A stretch of DNA of 64,000 nt from assembly GCF_003986935.1 (NCBI RefSeq), contig NZ_RJZE01000007.1:1-64000 (forward strand), in the 5' to 3' direction. How positions within the stretch are numbered: the stretch's first letter is position 1; each line of letters begins with the position of its first letter. This DNA is from Paraburkholderia kururiensis JCM 10599 = LMG 19447 (lineage in GTDB: Bacteria > Pseudomonadota > Gammaproteobacteria > Burkholderiales > Burkholderiaceae). The position numbers were made by a program, and so were the translations under genes. Below are positions 6,973-17,746 of the stretch, piece after piece. The notes beneath the pieces were generated by a model that saw only the letters and a program-made list of their open reading frames with translations, was not told the origin of the DNA and did not search any database.

Positions 6973-7179
6973 GAAAGAAGGCGGATTATGAAGGTGCCGG
7001 TCGTGGCTGTCAACCCCCCCTGCCGGCATCCTCTTCGCCCCTTCAGTGCTTTGACCGAACTTCTACGCCAACGAGAGGGCGCCCAAGACACCCAAAACAT
7101 TGGCGCCTCCAATGAGATGAGGCTTCGGGAACCCCATCCATCCTGGCGCTTCACAGTCGAACCCCCGTTCGCTGTGCCC

Positions 7180-8838
7180 TCAATCCTGGGCGTAGATGTC
7201 CGAGTCTTTGGTCTCCTTCACGAACAGCATCCCGATCACGAACGTCGCGAGTGCGATCACGACCGGATACCACAACCCCGAATAGATATCGCCCTTGGTG
7301 GCCACAATCGCGAAGGCCGTGGCCGGCAGGAAGCCGCCGAACCAGCCGTTGCCGATGTGATACGGCAGCGACATGGACGTATAGCGAATCCGCGTCGGGA
7401 ACATTTCCACCAGCATCGCGGCGATCGGGCCGTACACCATCGTCACGTAGATGACGAGAATCGTCAGGATCACCACCGACATGGGCCAGTTGATCTGCGA
7501 CGGGTCGGCCTTCGGCGGGTAGCCGGCGGCCTTCAGCGTAGAGCCGAGCGACTTGTCGAACGCGGTGCCTTTTTCCTTTGCGTCGGTCGCCTTGCCGTCA
7601 TACGCCTCGACCACGGTATCGCCCACCTTGATCTGCGCCATCGTGCCGGCCGGTGCTGCCACGTTGGTGTAGTTCAAACCGGCCTTCGACAGCGCGCCCT
7701 TCGCGATATCGCAAGACGACGTGAACTTCGCCGTGCCCACCGGGTTGAACTGGAACGAGCATTCGTCCGGGTTCGCGACCACGACGATCGGCGACTTCTG
7801 GGTCGCGGCGTCGAGCGCCGGGTTGGCGTAGTGCGTGAGCGCCTTGAAGAGCGGGAAATACGTGAGCGCCGCGATCAGGCAGCCGGCCATGATGATCGGC
7901 TTGCGGCCGATGCGGTCCGAGAGCGAGCCGAAGAACAGGAAGAACGGCGTGCCGATCAGGAGTGCGATCGCAATCAGGATGTTGGCGCTTGCGCCGTCCA
8001 CCTTCAGCGTCTGTGTCAGGAAGAAGAGCGCATAGAACTGCCCGGTGTACCACACCACGGCCTGGCCGGCGGTCAGGCCGATCAGCGCGAGGATCACGAG
8101 CTTGAGGTTTTTCCACTGGCCAAACGCTTCGGTCAGCGGGGCCTTCGACGTCTTGCCCTCTGCCTTGATGCGCGCGAACACGGGCGACTCGTTCAGTTGC
8201 AGCCGTATCCACACCGAAACGGCGAGCAGGAGGATCGACGCGATGAACGGAATGCGCCATGCCCATGCGCCGAACTGCTCTTCGCCCACGAACGTGCGCA
8301 CGCCGAGAATCACGAGCAGCGACAGGAACAGGCCCAGCGTCGCAGTGGTCTGGATCCACGCGGTGTAGAAGCCGCGTCGGCCGGCCGGCGCGTGCTCTGC
8401 CACGTAGGTTGCCGCGCCGCCGTACTCGCCGCCGAGCGCGAGACCTTGCGCAAGCCGCATCACGATGAAGATGACGGGCGAAGCGATGCCTATGGACGCA
8501 TAACCCGGCAGGAAGCCGACCACGAACGTCGACAGACCCATGATGACGATGGTGACGAGGAACGTGTACTTGCGACCGACCAGGTCACCCAGGCGTCCGA
8601 AGACGATGGCGCCGAACGGTCGGACGGCGAAACCCGCGGCAAAGCCGAGCAGCGTGAAGATGAAGCCGGCTGTCGGATTGACGCCGGAGAAGAAACTCTT
8701 GCTGATGAAAGCCGCCAGTGATCCGGCGAGATAAAAGTCGTACCACTCGAAAACCGTGCCCAGCGACGAGGCGAAAATCACCCGTTTTTCGGCGCCTGTC
8801 ATGGGTGCGTGCGATAGCTGTCCGCCTACGGTTGCCAT
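7180..8838 (-). CDS. MFS transporter, metabolite:H+ symporter (MHS) type
   Basis: A 552-residue inner-membrane transporter. Start ATG at 8838, preceded by GGAG at a 7-base spacing. MHS-family signatures are present: FEWYDFYLAG in the first helix region, GRLGDLVGRK (loop 2-3), GLALGGEYGGAATYVAEHAP in helix 4-5, and GSLSDRIGRKP (loop 8-9). Unusually, a soluble insertion of about 120 residues (PIVVVANPDECSFQ... to ...PPKADPSQINWP) splits the second half before the last four helices. The substrate is probably a carboxylate or other small metabolite but cannot be read from sequence. Monocistronic, leftward. Confidence 0.88.
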   Translation of the reverse strand: MATVGGQLSHAPMTGAEKRVIFASSLGTVFEWYDFYLAGSLAAFISKSFFSGVNPTAGFIFTLLGFAAGFAVRPFGAIVFGRLGDLVGRKYTFLVTIVIMGLSTFVVGFLPGYASIGIASPVIFIVMRLAQGLALGGEYGGAATYVAEHAPAGRRGFYTAWIQTTATLGLFLSLLVILGVRTFVGEEQFGAWAWRIPFIASILLLAVSVWIRLQLNESPVFARIKAEGKTSKAPLTEAFGQWKNLKLVILALIGLTAGQAVVWYTGQFYALFFLTQTLKVDGASANILIAIALLIGTPFFLFFGSLSDRIGRKPIIMAGCLIAALTYFPLFKALTHYANPALDAATQKSPIVVVANPDECSFQFNPVGTAKFTSSCDIAKGALSKAGLNYTNVAAPAGTMAQIKVGDTVVEAYDGKATDAKEKGTAFDKSLGSTLKAAGYPPKADPSQINWPMSVVILTILVIYVTMVYGPIAAMLVEMFPTRIRYTSMSLPYHIGNGWFGGFLPATAFAIVATKGDIYSGLWYPVVIALATFVIGMLFVKETKDSDIYAQD

Positions 8839-9129
8839 AAGTCGTCTCCGTTTTGATATTCGTGAGGCGCGCCCGGACAGACGCACCTGCGGCTCATTAT
8901 TGGAACGGAAACTTACTGGTTACTGACGCGCAATGGGGGCTTTGGCGGAGTTTTGCGTCTGGTGTGATTACGTCTTTGTCGGATAAATTCACAGAAAATG
9001 GCTTCAACGGATGCTTATGTCGTTAATTCTGCTGTGCCATTTGCGGTTGCAAACCTTGTCCGTAAGGGTAAGTCCTTGGGGTATTCGCAAGTGCCGCTGA
9101 GGGTTCCCTGAGCGTGCGTTGAGCAAGCT

Positions 9130-10710
9130 TCAGGACGCATTCGTCTGCATCGCTTCCCGTATGCGCAGCGTAATGCGCACGAGCGTGCCCGCCATGCGCG
9201 GCGTTTCCTGGTACACGTTGTCTTCGATCGTGAGCGTGCCGCCGTGCATCGTCGCGATTTCTTTGACGATGGCAAGGCCCAGCCCGCTGCCGTCGCCCTC
9301 GCGGCCGAGAATCCGGTAAAAGCGCTCCGTTACCCGCTCGCGTTCGGCGAGGGGGATGCCAGGCCCCGTGTCCTCGACCTCCAGGTGCACGACGCCCGCC
9401 GCCGCATCCGGGCGTACCCGCACGGTGATGCGGCCACCGGCGGGTGTATAGCGCATCGCGTTGTCGATCAGGTTCGACAGCATCTCGCGCAGCATCACCG
9501 GGTGTCCTTCCACCTCGATCTTCGGGTCCGCGCTGTCGGGCCCTTCGTAGCCCAAGTCCATCTGCTTCACGAGCGCTGCCTGCACCCAGTCGCGCACGGC
9601 GTTGCGTGCCACCTCACCTACGTCCACCGCCGTGAAGATCTGTCCGGACAAGCGGTTCTCGGCGCGCGCGAGCGCCAGCAACTGCGTGACGAGCCGCGCC
9701 GCGTGCTCGGAACTCGTCGCGATCTGCTGGAGCGAGCGATGAACTTCCGCGGGCGCTTCCTGGCGCAACGCGAGTTCGGCTTGGGTGCGCAGGCCGGCAA
9801 GCGGGGTTTTCATCTGATGCGCGGCGTCGGCGATGAAGCGCTTTTGCAGCTCCATGTTCTGTTCGAGGCGCGTAAGCAGGTCGTTGAACGACGTGACGAG
9901 CGGCTCGATTTCGGGTGGCGCGCGGCGCGCCTCGAGCGGCGAAAGGTCGTCCGGTCGGCGCGCGCGGATATTCGACTGCAGCGCATGCAACGGCGCGAGC
10001 CCGCGCGAGAGGCCGAACCAGACAAGCACGATGGCGAGCGGCAGAATCACGAACTGCGGGAGGATCACGCCCTTGATGATGTCGTTGGCCAGCTGGCGGC
10101 GCTTGTCGAGTGTTTCGGCGACCTGCACGAGCACCGGCTGTGCACCGGGCGTCTGCGGGAACTCGACAGTCGTGTAGGCCACGCGGATATCGTTGCCGCG
10201 CAGCATGTCGTCGCGAAATTCGACGATGCCGGGCTGCGGGCGATCGTCTTCATGCGGCAGCGGCATGTCGCGCTCGCCTGCCACCAGTTCGCCGCGCGTG
10301 CCGAGCACCTGGAAGAACACGCTGTCGATGTTGTCCGCGCGCAGGAAGTCACGCGTGGACTCGGGCAGCGTGAGTTCGGCGACGCCGTTGACGGGATGGA
10401 TCTGCCGCGCGAGCACGTAGGCATCGGTTTCCAGCGCGCGGTCGAACGGCCCGTTGGCAATGGACTTTGCCACGAGGTAGGTGACGGCGATGCTCATCGG
10501 CCACAGCAGCAGCAGCGGCGCCAGCATCCAGTCGAGAATCTCGCCGAAGAGCGAGCGCGGACGTGCCTGCGCGGCGCTCTCGGTTTCGTCGGGCGGCGCG
10601 AAAGGGTTCTCGTAGCGCGCGTCGCGCGTGTCGTCATCGAGCGGTACGGGAGCGGACGGCGAAGGCGGGGGCGAACCGGCAGCGCGCCGGACATCGAGAG
10701 GCGCGGCCAT
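9130..10710 (-). CDS. Sensor histidine kinase, TctE-like
   Basis: A 526-residue inner-membrane kinase, partner of the regulator encoded 7 bases upstream. The ATG at 10710 follows AGGA. A longer reading to 10857 runs into low-complexity Pro/Arg sequence. Domains: a proline-rich cytosolic start, transmembrane helix about 60-82, a periplasmic 2CSK_N-type sensor (about 83-212), a second helix (about 213-235), a HAMP region, a HisKA with the phospho-accepting His298 (FIADAAHQMKTPLAGL), and a HATPase with N-box LSNLIDNAMRYTP, G1 DTGPGIP and G2 GDGSGLGLAI. TctE relatives sense tricarboxylates, but the ligand here is unknown. Confidence 0.88.
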   Translation of the reverse strand: MAAPLDVRRAAGSPPPSPSAPVPLDDDTRDARYENPFAPPDETESAAQARPRSLFGEILDWMLAPLLLLWPMSIAVTYLVAKSIANGPFDRALETDAYVLARQIHPVNGVAELTLPESTRDFLRADNIDSVFFQVLGTRGELVAGERDMPLPHEDDRPQPGIVEFRDDMLRGNDIRVAYTTVEFPQTPGAQPVLVQVAETLDKRRQLANDIIKGVILPQFVILPLAIVLVWFGLSRGLAPLHALQSNIRARRPDDLSPLEARRAPPEIEPLVTSFNDLLTRLEQNMELQKRFIADAAHQMKTPLAGLRTQAELALRQEAPAEVHRSLQQIATSSEHAARLVTQLLALARAENRLSGQIFTAVDVGEVARNAVRDWVQAALVKQMDLGYEGPDSADPKIEVEGHPVMLREMLSNLIDNAMRYTPAGGRITVRVRPDAAAGVVHLEVEDTGPGIPLAERERVTERFYRILGREGDGSGLGLAIVKEIATMHGGTLTIEDNVYQETPRMAGTLVRITLRIREAMQTNAS

Positions 10711-10717
10711 GCTGTCC

Positions 10718-11641
10718 TTACTTGTACGGATGGGTTGCCGGCATTGCGGGCTTGCTTGTGGGCGTGACGGCGGCGGACGAGCCGGTGGCGGCCGATGCCG
10801 GGGATGGGGCGGCGGATGCGGCGAGTCCGCTTGCCGCTGAGGTTTCTCCAGCTTCAACGCTCGCTGCCGAGCCCGCTACCGGCTTCGACGACGCCGATGG
10901 GTCGTTCGCGGCAGGCGCGCCGGGCGCAGCCGCCGAAGCCGCGGCCGATGCCGCCGGCGCCGGTACGGGCGCCTGAGCCGCTTTTTCGAGGCAGTAGCCG
11001 AGCCCGCGCACCGTCGCGATGCGCACGCCGCCCGGCTCCAGCTTCTTGCGCAGCCGGTGCACGTAGACCTCGATTGCGTTGTTGCTGACCTCCTCGCCCC
11101 ACTCGCACAGGTGATCGACGAGCTGTTCCTTCGATACCAGCCGGCCAATCCGCTGCAGCAGCACTTCGAGCACGCCGAGTTCGCGCGCGGACAAATCGAG
11201 CACCTGGTCGTTGATGCACGCAATGCGGCCGACCTGATCGAACGACAGCGCGCCATGACGCACGACCGTCGGTCCGCCGCCGGCGCCGCGGCGCGTCAGC
11301 GCGCGCACACGCGCTTCGAGTTCGTTGAGGGCGAACGGCTTGGCCATGTAGTCGTCGGCGCCGAGGTCGAGCCCTTTGACGCGTTCGTCCACGCTGTCCG
11401 CGGCCGTGAGGATCAGCACGGGCAGATTCGAGTTGCGGGCGCGCAGGCGGCGCAGCACCTCGAGCCCGGGCATGCGCGGCAGGCCGAGATCGAGTATCAG
11501 GAGGTCGAAAGACTGCATCGACAGCGCGGTATCCGCCTCCACGCCGTTCTTGACGTGGTCGACCGCATAGGCCGATTGGCGGAGTGATCGGACAAGACCG
11601 TCCGCGAGTATGCTGTCGTCTTCGGCAATGAGAATTCGCAT
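10718..11641 (-). CDS. OmpR-family response regulator with low-complexity tail
   Basis: 307 residues starting at the ATG at 11641 (MRILIAEDD). The receiver domain (1-118) has phospho-acceptor D51, T79 (LTAAD) and K101 (MAKPF). A winged-helix DNA-binding domain (about 130-222) ends in ATVRGLGYCLEK. Standard relatives stop there at about 225 residues. This one continues for about 80 residues of Ala/Ser/Pro-rich sequence without charge, ending MPATHPYK. It forms an operon with the downstream kinase. Divergent from recA; the 263-base gap holds the recA SOS box. The N-terminal domains resemble TctD. Confidence 0.9.
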   Translation of the reverse strand: MRILIAEDDSILADGLVRSLRQSAYAVDHVKNGVEADTALSMQSFDLLILDLGLPRMPGLEVLRRLRARNSNLPVLILTAADSVDERVKGLDLGADDYMAKPFALNELEARVRALTRRGAGGGPTVVRHGALSFDQVGRIACINDQVLDLSARELGVLEVLLQRIGRLVSKEQLVDHLCEWGEEVSNNAIEVYVHRLRKKLEPGGVRIATVRGLGYCLEKAAQAPVPAPAASAAASAAAPGAPAANDPSASSKPVAGSAASVEAGETSAASGLAASAAPSPASAATGSSAAVTPTSKPAMPATHPYK

Positions 11642-11773
11642 GATGCGCCCAGCGTTGCTTGGGCCGGCGCCGTGTTGTCGCGCGGCGCTCAGCGCGGTCT
11701 CCAAAAGTGTCGTGGCGGCGGCGGGTGTCGGCTCCGGTACGAAGCCCGAACTCAGGAATCCGGCTTGCCGGGC

Positions 11774-11803
11774 TTGCCAAAACTACTGTTTTTTTATACA
11801 GTG
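11774..11803 (+). promoter_or_regulatory. recA promoter with LexA (SOS) box
   Basis: CTG (11786-11788), ten T/A-rich bases and CAG (11799-11801) form a consensus CTG-N10-CAG LexA site with TACTGT/ACAGTG flanks. It overlaps a TATACA -10 (11795-11800) with TTGCCA upstream at 11774. This predicts LexA repression and DNA-damage induction of recA. Confidence 0.88.
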
Positions 11804-11904
11804 TCCGAGATTCATGTGCAATCGCAGCGGCGCGTGTACCAACGTGTCCTGCAGCGGCCTGCACATCTGCCTCAGACGCCGTTCATCATAGCAAAGGACG
11901 ATTC

Positions 11905-12984
<1,080 letters not shown>

Positions 12985-12994
12985 TCGTCACGTG

Positions 12995-13618
12995 ATGCGC
13001 AAGGGTCCGTCCGCGCCGGTGCCGCCTGCGCGGCTTGATCCACATGCCGCGGACCCAGCGCATCCAGGCGACGACACCACCGATGGGCCGGCGTTCAGCC
13101 GGTCCTCGGAACGCGCACGGTCCACGACCGCGCGCCCAAATTCATCGGCTGGCACCCAGCAGCGCCCCGGCCGTTCACCCAAGGCGCGTGCGCTGGCTTA
13201 CCTCTCTCGCCGCGAGTACAGCCGTTCAGAACTTTCCCGCAAGCTGATGCCGTTCGTCGAGGACGTCGGCGAACTGGATGCGCTGCTGGCATCGCTCGAG
13301 CGGGAAGGCTGGCTTTCGGATTCGCGCTTCGCCGAGAGTCTCGTTCATCGGCGGGCATCCCGGCTTGGCGCCGGCCGTATTGTTGGCGAACTGAAACGGC
13401 ACGCTGTGGGCGACACGCTTATCGAGCAGGTCAGCGCCCAACTTCGCGAAACTGAACTGGCGCGCGCTCAATCCGTATGGCGCCGAAAGTACGGCCAGCT
13501 TCCCGAAACGCCCGCCGAGCGGGCGCGTCAGGCGCGCTTCCTGGCCGCGCGTGGCTTTTCTCACGCCACCATCGCGAAAATCCTGAAGGGCATGGAAGAC
13601 GACTGGCCCGAACCTTGA
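12995..13618 (+). CDS. recX: Regulatory protein RecX
   Basis: RecX binds RecA filaments and limits their growth. The family region spans about residues 68-207: ARALAYLSRREYSRSELSRKL, then LEREGWLSDSRFAESLVHRR, then RQARFLAARGFSHATIAKIL, the repeated three-helix modules of RecX. The first 65 residues are an extra Pro/Ser/Thr/Arg-rich, probably disordered segment. The start at ATG 12995 is 10 bases after the recA stop without a good ribosome-binding site (GTG at 12992 is an alternative), so translational coupling with recA is likely. 207 residues against about 150 in typical members. Confidence 0.88.
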   Translation: MRKGPSAPVPPARLDPHAADPAHPGDDTTDGPAFSRSSERARSTTARPNSSAGTQQRPGRSPKARALAYLSRREYSRSELSRKLMPFVEDVGELDALLASLEREGWLSDSRFAESLVHRRASRLGAGRIVGELKRHAVGDTLIEQVSAQLRETELARAQSVWRRKYGQLPETPAERARQARFLAARGFSHATIAKILKGMEDDWPEP

Positions 13619-13762
13619 TCCAGCCCTTCACGGAGGCCTCGCTGAGCCTTTTAGTCCGCGCCTGAATCTGGCACTCGGCTTCCGGTCTCGCGCACCTCAA
13701 CGTCTGCAGGAGTGATGCGATACCTCCACGGGGTTTCCCCAAGTGGGAAATACCCGCTATGC

Positions 13763-13768
13763 TAAAAT
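13763..13768 (+). promoter_or_regulatory. Probable -10 of DUF2889-sucCD transcript
   Basis: TAAAAT at 13763-13768 lies 35 bases before the chosen start at 13803. It is preceded by the hairpin-forming TTTCCCC-AAGT-GGGAAA, which occupies the -35 zone. No TTGACA-like hexamer is seen, so an activator may be needed. Confidence 0.4.
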
Positions 13769-13802
13769 TGTGAGGTTTCTCAACACAGCCTCGCCTTTCC
13801 GC

Positions 13803-14552
13803 ATGCCGCTTCCCCTGCCTGTCTCCCGCAAGTTGCGCCATACGCGTGCGATTCGGGCAGAAGCCTACGAGCGCGAAGACGGTTTATGGGATATCGAGGC
13901 ATGCCTGACCGACCAGAAGCCGCGCGATGTGGCCCTTGCGTCGGGTGTCCGTCGCAACGGTCTGCCAATTCATGAACTCTGGCTTCGCATCACGATCGAT
14001 CGGGAGCTCAATGTCGTCGACGCCGTCGCGTCGTCCGACTGGGTGCCCTATCCTGGTCAATGCGAAGCCGCCAATCCCGCTTATCGCGCCCTCATTGGGC
14101 TCAATCTGCTCCGTAATTTTCGTCGCGATGCTGCCCAACTGCTGGCCGGCACGGCGGGTTGCACGCACCTCACGGAGCTATGTGCCGTGCTGCCCACCGC
14201 CGCCATTCAGGCGTTCGCCGGCGACGTGTGGCATACGGGCGATAGCGCGCCGGAGCAGGGAAGCGGCAAGCGCGAGTCCGCTCGCAACACAGGCGACGAC
14301 GGGCGCACCGCAGACAACCCGCCTTCCCAGCTCGGTCGCTGCCACGCGCTGCGATTCGACGGCGAGGCGGTTCGACAGTTCTATCCGCGCTGGTACGGGC
14401 ATGCGCCGCGCGACGCGGCGCGCGCGGCGGATTCCATTGAAACCGGCAGGCAGATGGACCGCGGCGGCGACGCCGACGGCGCGTCCGGCCTGAACAAGAA
14501 AAGCGGAAACGAAGTTCAATCCAACTCTCAGACTGAAGGGAATCACGCATGA
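13803..14552 (+). CDS. DUF2889 domain protein
   Basis: 249 residues. The family region is recognisable from [32 protein letters not shown] through [27 protein letters not shown] and again near the end ([19 protein letters not shown]). The stretch between (about 145-180) and the last 40 residues are variable and polar. The ATG at 13803 was preferred because a -10 element lies at 13763-13768; a GTG-like earlier start at 13743 would precede it. The function of DUF2889 is not known. The gene overlaps sucC by four bases (ATGA), so its translation is coupled to the TCA-cycle enzyme. Confidence 0.85.
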   Translation: MPLPLPVSRKLRHTRAIRAEAYEREDGLWDIEACLTDQKPRDVALASGVRRNGLPIHELWLRITIDRELNVVDAVASSDWVPYPGQCEAANPAYRALIGLNLLRNFRRDAAQLLAGTAGCTHLTELCAVLPTAAIQAFAGDVWHTGDSAPEQGSGKRESARNTGDDGRTADNPPSQLGRCHALRFDGEAVRQFYPRWYGHAPRDAARAADSIETGRQMDRGGDADGASGLNKKSGNEVQSNSQTEGNHA

Positions 14553-15715
14553 AGATTCACGAGTACCAGGGTAAGGAAATCCTGCGGAAATTCGGAGTCG
14601 CGGTACCGCGCGGCAAGCCGGTCTTCTCGGTGGACGACGCCGTCAAGGCTGCTGAAGAGCTGGGTGGCCCGGTGTGGGTCGTCAAGGCGCAGATCCACGC
14701 GGGCGGTCGCGGCAAGGGCGGTGGCGTGAAGGTCGCGAAGTCGCTGGATCAGGTGCGTGAGTACGCGAACCAGATTCTCGGCATGCAGCTCGTGACGCAC
14801 CAGACCGGTCCGGAAGGCCAGAAGGTGAACCGCCTGCTGATCGAAGAAGGCGCGGACATCAAGAAGGAACTGTACGTCGGTATCGTGATCGACCGCGTGT
14901 CGCAGAAGGTCGTCGTGATGGCCTCGAGCGAAGGCGGCATGGATATCGAAGAAGTGGCCGCCAAGACGCCGGAAGCCATCCACAAGGTCGCGGTGGAGCC
15001 GTCCACGGGCCTGACCGACGCCGAAGCCGACGGCCTCGCAAAGCAGATCGGCATTCCCGACGCTTCGATTCCCCAGGCACGCGCCATCCTTCAGGGCCTC
15101 TACAAGGGCTTCTGGGAGACGGACGCATCGCTCGCCGAAATCAACCCGCTGATCCTGACCGGCGACGGCAAGGTCATCGCACTCGACGCCAAGTTCAACT
15201 TCGACTCGAACGCGCTCTTCCGTCATCCGGAGATCGTGGCGTACCGCGATCTGGACGAAGAAGACCCGGCTGAAGTGGAAGCGTCGAAGTTCGACCTCGC
15301 CTACATTTCGCTCGACGGCAACATCGGCTGTCTCGTGAACGGCGCAGGCCTTGCGATGGCCACGATGGACACCATCAAGCTGTTCGGCGGCGAGCCCGCG
15401 AACTTCCTCGACGTCGGCGGTGGCGCCACGACGGAGAAGGTCACGGAAGCTTTCAAGCTGATGCTGAAGAACCCGGGCCTGAAGGCCATTCTGGTCAACA
15501 TCTTCGGCGGCATCATGCGTTGCGACGTGATCGCCGAAGGCGTGATCGCTGCGTCCAAGGCCGTGCATCTGCAAGTGCCGCTCGTCGTGCGCATGAAAGG
15601 CACGAACGAGGACCTCGGCAAGAAGATGCTGGCCGATTCCGGCCTGCCGATCATCTCGGCAGACAGCATGGAAGAGGCTGCGCAGAAGGTCGTCGCGGCA
15701 GCCGAAGGCAAGTAA
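14549..15715 (+). CDS. sucC: Succinate-CoA ligase, beta subunit (ADP-forming)
   Basis: With SucD, converts succinyl-CoA to succinate with formation of ATP in the TCA cycle. 388 residues, the standard length. It begins [17 protein letters not shown], with ATP-grasp region [18 protein letters not shown] (44-61), metal/nucleotide site EINPLIL, and the CoA-ligase domain with [18 protein letters not shown] and [15 protein letters not shown] precedes the ATG. It is followed by sucD after 119 bases. Confidence 0.97.
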   Translation: MKIHEYQGKEILRKFGVAVPRGKPVFSVDDAVKAAEELGGPVWVVKAQIHAGGRGKGGGVKVAKSLDQVREYANQILGMQLVTHQTGPEGQKVNRLLIEEGADIKKELYVGIVIDRVSQKVVVMASSEGGMDIEEVAAKTPEAIHKVAVEPSTGLTDAEADGLAKQIGIPDASIPQARAILQGLYKGFWETDASLAEINPLILTGDGKVIALDAKFNFDSNALFRHPEIVAYRDLDEEDPAEVEASKFDLAYISLDGNIGCLVNGAGLAMATMDTIKLFGGEPANFLDVGGGATTEKVTEAFKLMLKNPGLKAILVNIFGGIMRCDVIAEGVIAASKAVHLQVPLVVRMKGTNEDLGKKMLADSGLPIISADSMEEAAQKVVAAAEGK

Positions 15716-15834
15716 AGGGCGCTTCACCGAACACGCATGGCGGCGCGACGCGCGTGAGCCGGCCAGCCCGCTGCAAGGCGCAGGCAAGCCGGACTGGGCG
15801 CATGGCGCGACGCCAAACGAACAGAGGTCAATAC

Positions 15835-16716
15835 ATGTCGATTCTGATCAACAAGGACACCAAGGTCATCACGCAGGGCATTACCGGCAAGACCGGTCAA
15901 TTCCATACCCGTGCGTGCCGCGAATACGCAAACGGCCGTGAGGCGTTTGTTGCAGGCGTGAACCCCAAAAAGGCCGGCGAAGACTTCGAAGGCATTCCCA
16001 TCTACGCGAGCGTCAAGGAAGCGAAGGCCGAAACGGGCGCGACCGTCTCGGTCATCTACGTGCCGCCCGCAGGCGCTGCCGCCGCGATCTGGGAAGCCGT
16101 CGAGGCCGACCTCGATCTCGCGATCTGTATCACGGAAGGCATTCCCGTGCGCGACATGATCGAAGTGAAGGACCGCATGCGCCGCGAGAACCGCAAGACG
16201 CTGCTGCTCGGACCGAACTGCCCCGGCACCATCACGCCGGACGAGCTGAAGATCGGCATCATGCCGGGTCACATTCACCGCAAGGGCCGCATCGGCGTGG
16301 TGTCGCGCTCGGGCACGCTGACGTACGAAGCGGTTGGCCAACTGACGGCGCTCGGCCTTGGCCAGTCGTCGGCAGTCGGTATCGGCGGCGACCCGATCAA
16401 CGGTCTCAAGCACATCGACGTCATGAAGATGTTCAACGACGATCCGGACACGGACGCCGTCATCATGATCGGTGAGATCGGTGGTCCGGACGAAGCGAAC
16501 GCCGCTTACTGGATCAAGGACAACATGAAGAAGCCGGTGGTGGGCTTCATCGCGGGCGTGACGGCGCCTCCGGGCAAGCGCATGGGCCACGCCGGCGCGC
16601 TGATCTCCGGCGGTGCGGATACCGCCGAAGCGAAGCTCGAGATCATGGAAGCCTGCGGCATCAAAGTCACGAAGAACCCGTCGGAAATGGGCCGCCTGCT
16701 GAAGTCGGTGCTGTAA
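15835..16716 (+). CDS. sucD: Succinate-CoA ligase, alpha subunit
   Basis: Binds CoA and carries the phosphorylated active-site histidine. 293 residues. The N-terminal Rossmann CoA-binding domain has [19 protein letters not shown] lies mid-protein, and the phospho-His is about H252 in [17 protein letters not shown] lies before the ATG at 15835. The 119-base gap to sucC is longer than in many species and contains no terminator. A strong terminator follows at 16802. Confidence 0.97.
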   Translation: MSILINKDTKVITQGITGKTGQFHTRACREYANGREAFVAGVNPKKAGEDFEGIPIYASVKEAKAETGATVSVIYVPPAGAAAAIWEAVEADLDLAICITEGIPVRDMIEVKDRMRRENRKTLLLGPNCPGTITPDELKIGIMPGHIHRKGRIGVVSRSGTLTYEAVGQLTALGLGQSSAVGIGGDPINGLKHIDVMKMFNDDPDTDAVIMIGEIGGPDEANAAYWIKDNMKKPVVGFIAGVTAPPGKRMGHAGALISGGADTAEAKLEIMEACGIKVTKNPSEMGRLLKSVL

Positions 16717-16801
16717 CCAGTAACGCGCCGGCCGCGCAACAGCGCGCCGCCGCGTTTTTCTGATACGCTTACGGAACCCTTTCGTGGCGTAACAAGACAG
16801 A

Positions 16802-16835
16802 GCGAGGGAGCGAAGATTGCTTCCTCGCTTTTTTT
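16802..16835 (+). terminator. Intrinsic terminator after sucD
   Basis: GCGAGGGAGC (16802-16811) pairs with GCTTCCTCGC (16819-16828) with one G-U, followed by a seven-T run. Confidence 0.88.
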
Positions 16836-16877
16836 GTTGGCCGCGCGTTCGCCTTCTCCCACTCTCATTGCCTGTCC

Positions 16878-17600
16878 ATGCTCGAGTTTTTCACGACACT
16901 CCATTGGCCCGCAGTCTTTCAGATCGTCATCATCGACATCCTGCTAGGCGGCGACAACGCAGTCGTCATTGCGCTCGCCTGCCGCGATCTGCCGGCCAGC
17001 CAGCGCATGCGCGGCGTCATCTGGGGCACCGCTGGCGCCATCGTGCTGCGGGTGGCGCTCATCGCGTTTGCGGTCGTGCTGCTCGACGTTCCGCTGCTGA
17101 AGTTCGCGGGCGGCCTGCTGCTGCTGTGGATCGGCGTGCGCCTCGTCGCGCCTTCGCAGGAGGGCCACTCCAACGTCAAGCCGGCCGACAAGCTGATCTC
17201 GGCCATCAAAACCATCATCGTCGCCGACGCGGTGATGAGCCTCGACAACGTGATCGCCATTGCCGGCGCAGCCGAGCAGGCCGACCCGCAGCACCGCATC
17301 GCGCTCGTGATCTTTGGGCTCATCGTGAGCATTCCGCTCATCGTGTGGGGTAGCCAGCTCGTGCTGAAGCTGCTGGACCGCTTCCCGATCGTGGTGACGC
17401 TCGGCGCGGCGCTGCTCGGCTGGATCGCGGGGGGACTCATCATCAACGACCCTGCCGGCGACCGCTGGCCGATACTGGACACGCCTGTCGCGGAATACGG
17501 CGCTTCTATCGGCTGCGCAGTCTTTGTCGTAGTACTCGGATACGTGCTGAAGCGCCGCAACGAGCGACGTGCGACAGCGGGTTCCTCCGGCACGCATTGA
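16878..17600 (+). CDS. TerC family integral membrane protein (YjbE-type)
   Basis: A 240-residue protein with about seven membrane helices. The two TerC signatures are present: LGGDNAVVIALACRDLP (about 24-40) and ADAVMSLDNVIAIAGAAEQ (about 116-134), whose acidic residues probably bind a metal ion. Members are implicated in metal (Mn2+) export or in metallating exported enzymes; the exact role here is not shown. The ATG at 16878 has no clear ribosome-binding site. It is bounded by terminators on both sides, so it is a single-gene unit. Confidence 0.88.
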   Translation: MLEFFTTLHWPAVFQIVIIDILLGGDNAVVIALACRDLPASQRMRGVIWGTAGAIVLRVALIAFAVVLLDVPLLKFAGGLLLLWIGVRLVAPSQEGHSNVKPADKLISAIKTIIVADAVMSLDNVIAIAGAAEQADPQHRIALVIFGLIVSIPLIVWGSQLVLKLLDRFPIVVTLGAALLGWIAGGLIINDPAGDRWPILDTPVAEYGASIGCAVFVVVLGYVLKRRNERRATAGSSGTH

Positions 17601-17696
17601 GCCCGTCGCGGCTGAGCGAGGCGTGCCGCATAAGCCGACCTCGCGGCATGGCCATCCGGCCGACTGCCGCGGCATGAGGTGGCTGGATACGATCAA

Positions 17697-17727
17697 CGCC
17701 TGTCTCCATACGGAGGCAGGCGTTTTT
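17697..17727 (+). terminator. Intrinsic terminator after terC
   Basis: CGCCTGTCTCC (17697-17707) pairs with GGAGGCAGGCG (17712-17722) around ATAC, then TTTTT. Confidence 0.85.
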
Positions 17728-17746
17728 CGTTCCAGGAGTTCGCCCG

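Noticed and set aside
6988..8721. A 577-codon rightward open frame
   Set aside because: It lies antisense to the MFS transporter gene, its product is Arg/His/Asp-rich without domain features, and such shadows are common in GC-rich genes.
14543..15787. A 414-codon leftward open frame over sucC
   Set aside because: It mirrors the sucC coding frame on the opposite strand. The sucC motifs are unambiguous and the mirror product has no recognisable fold.
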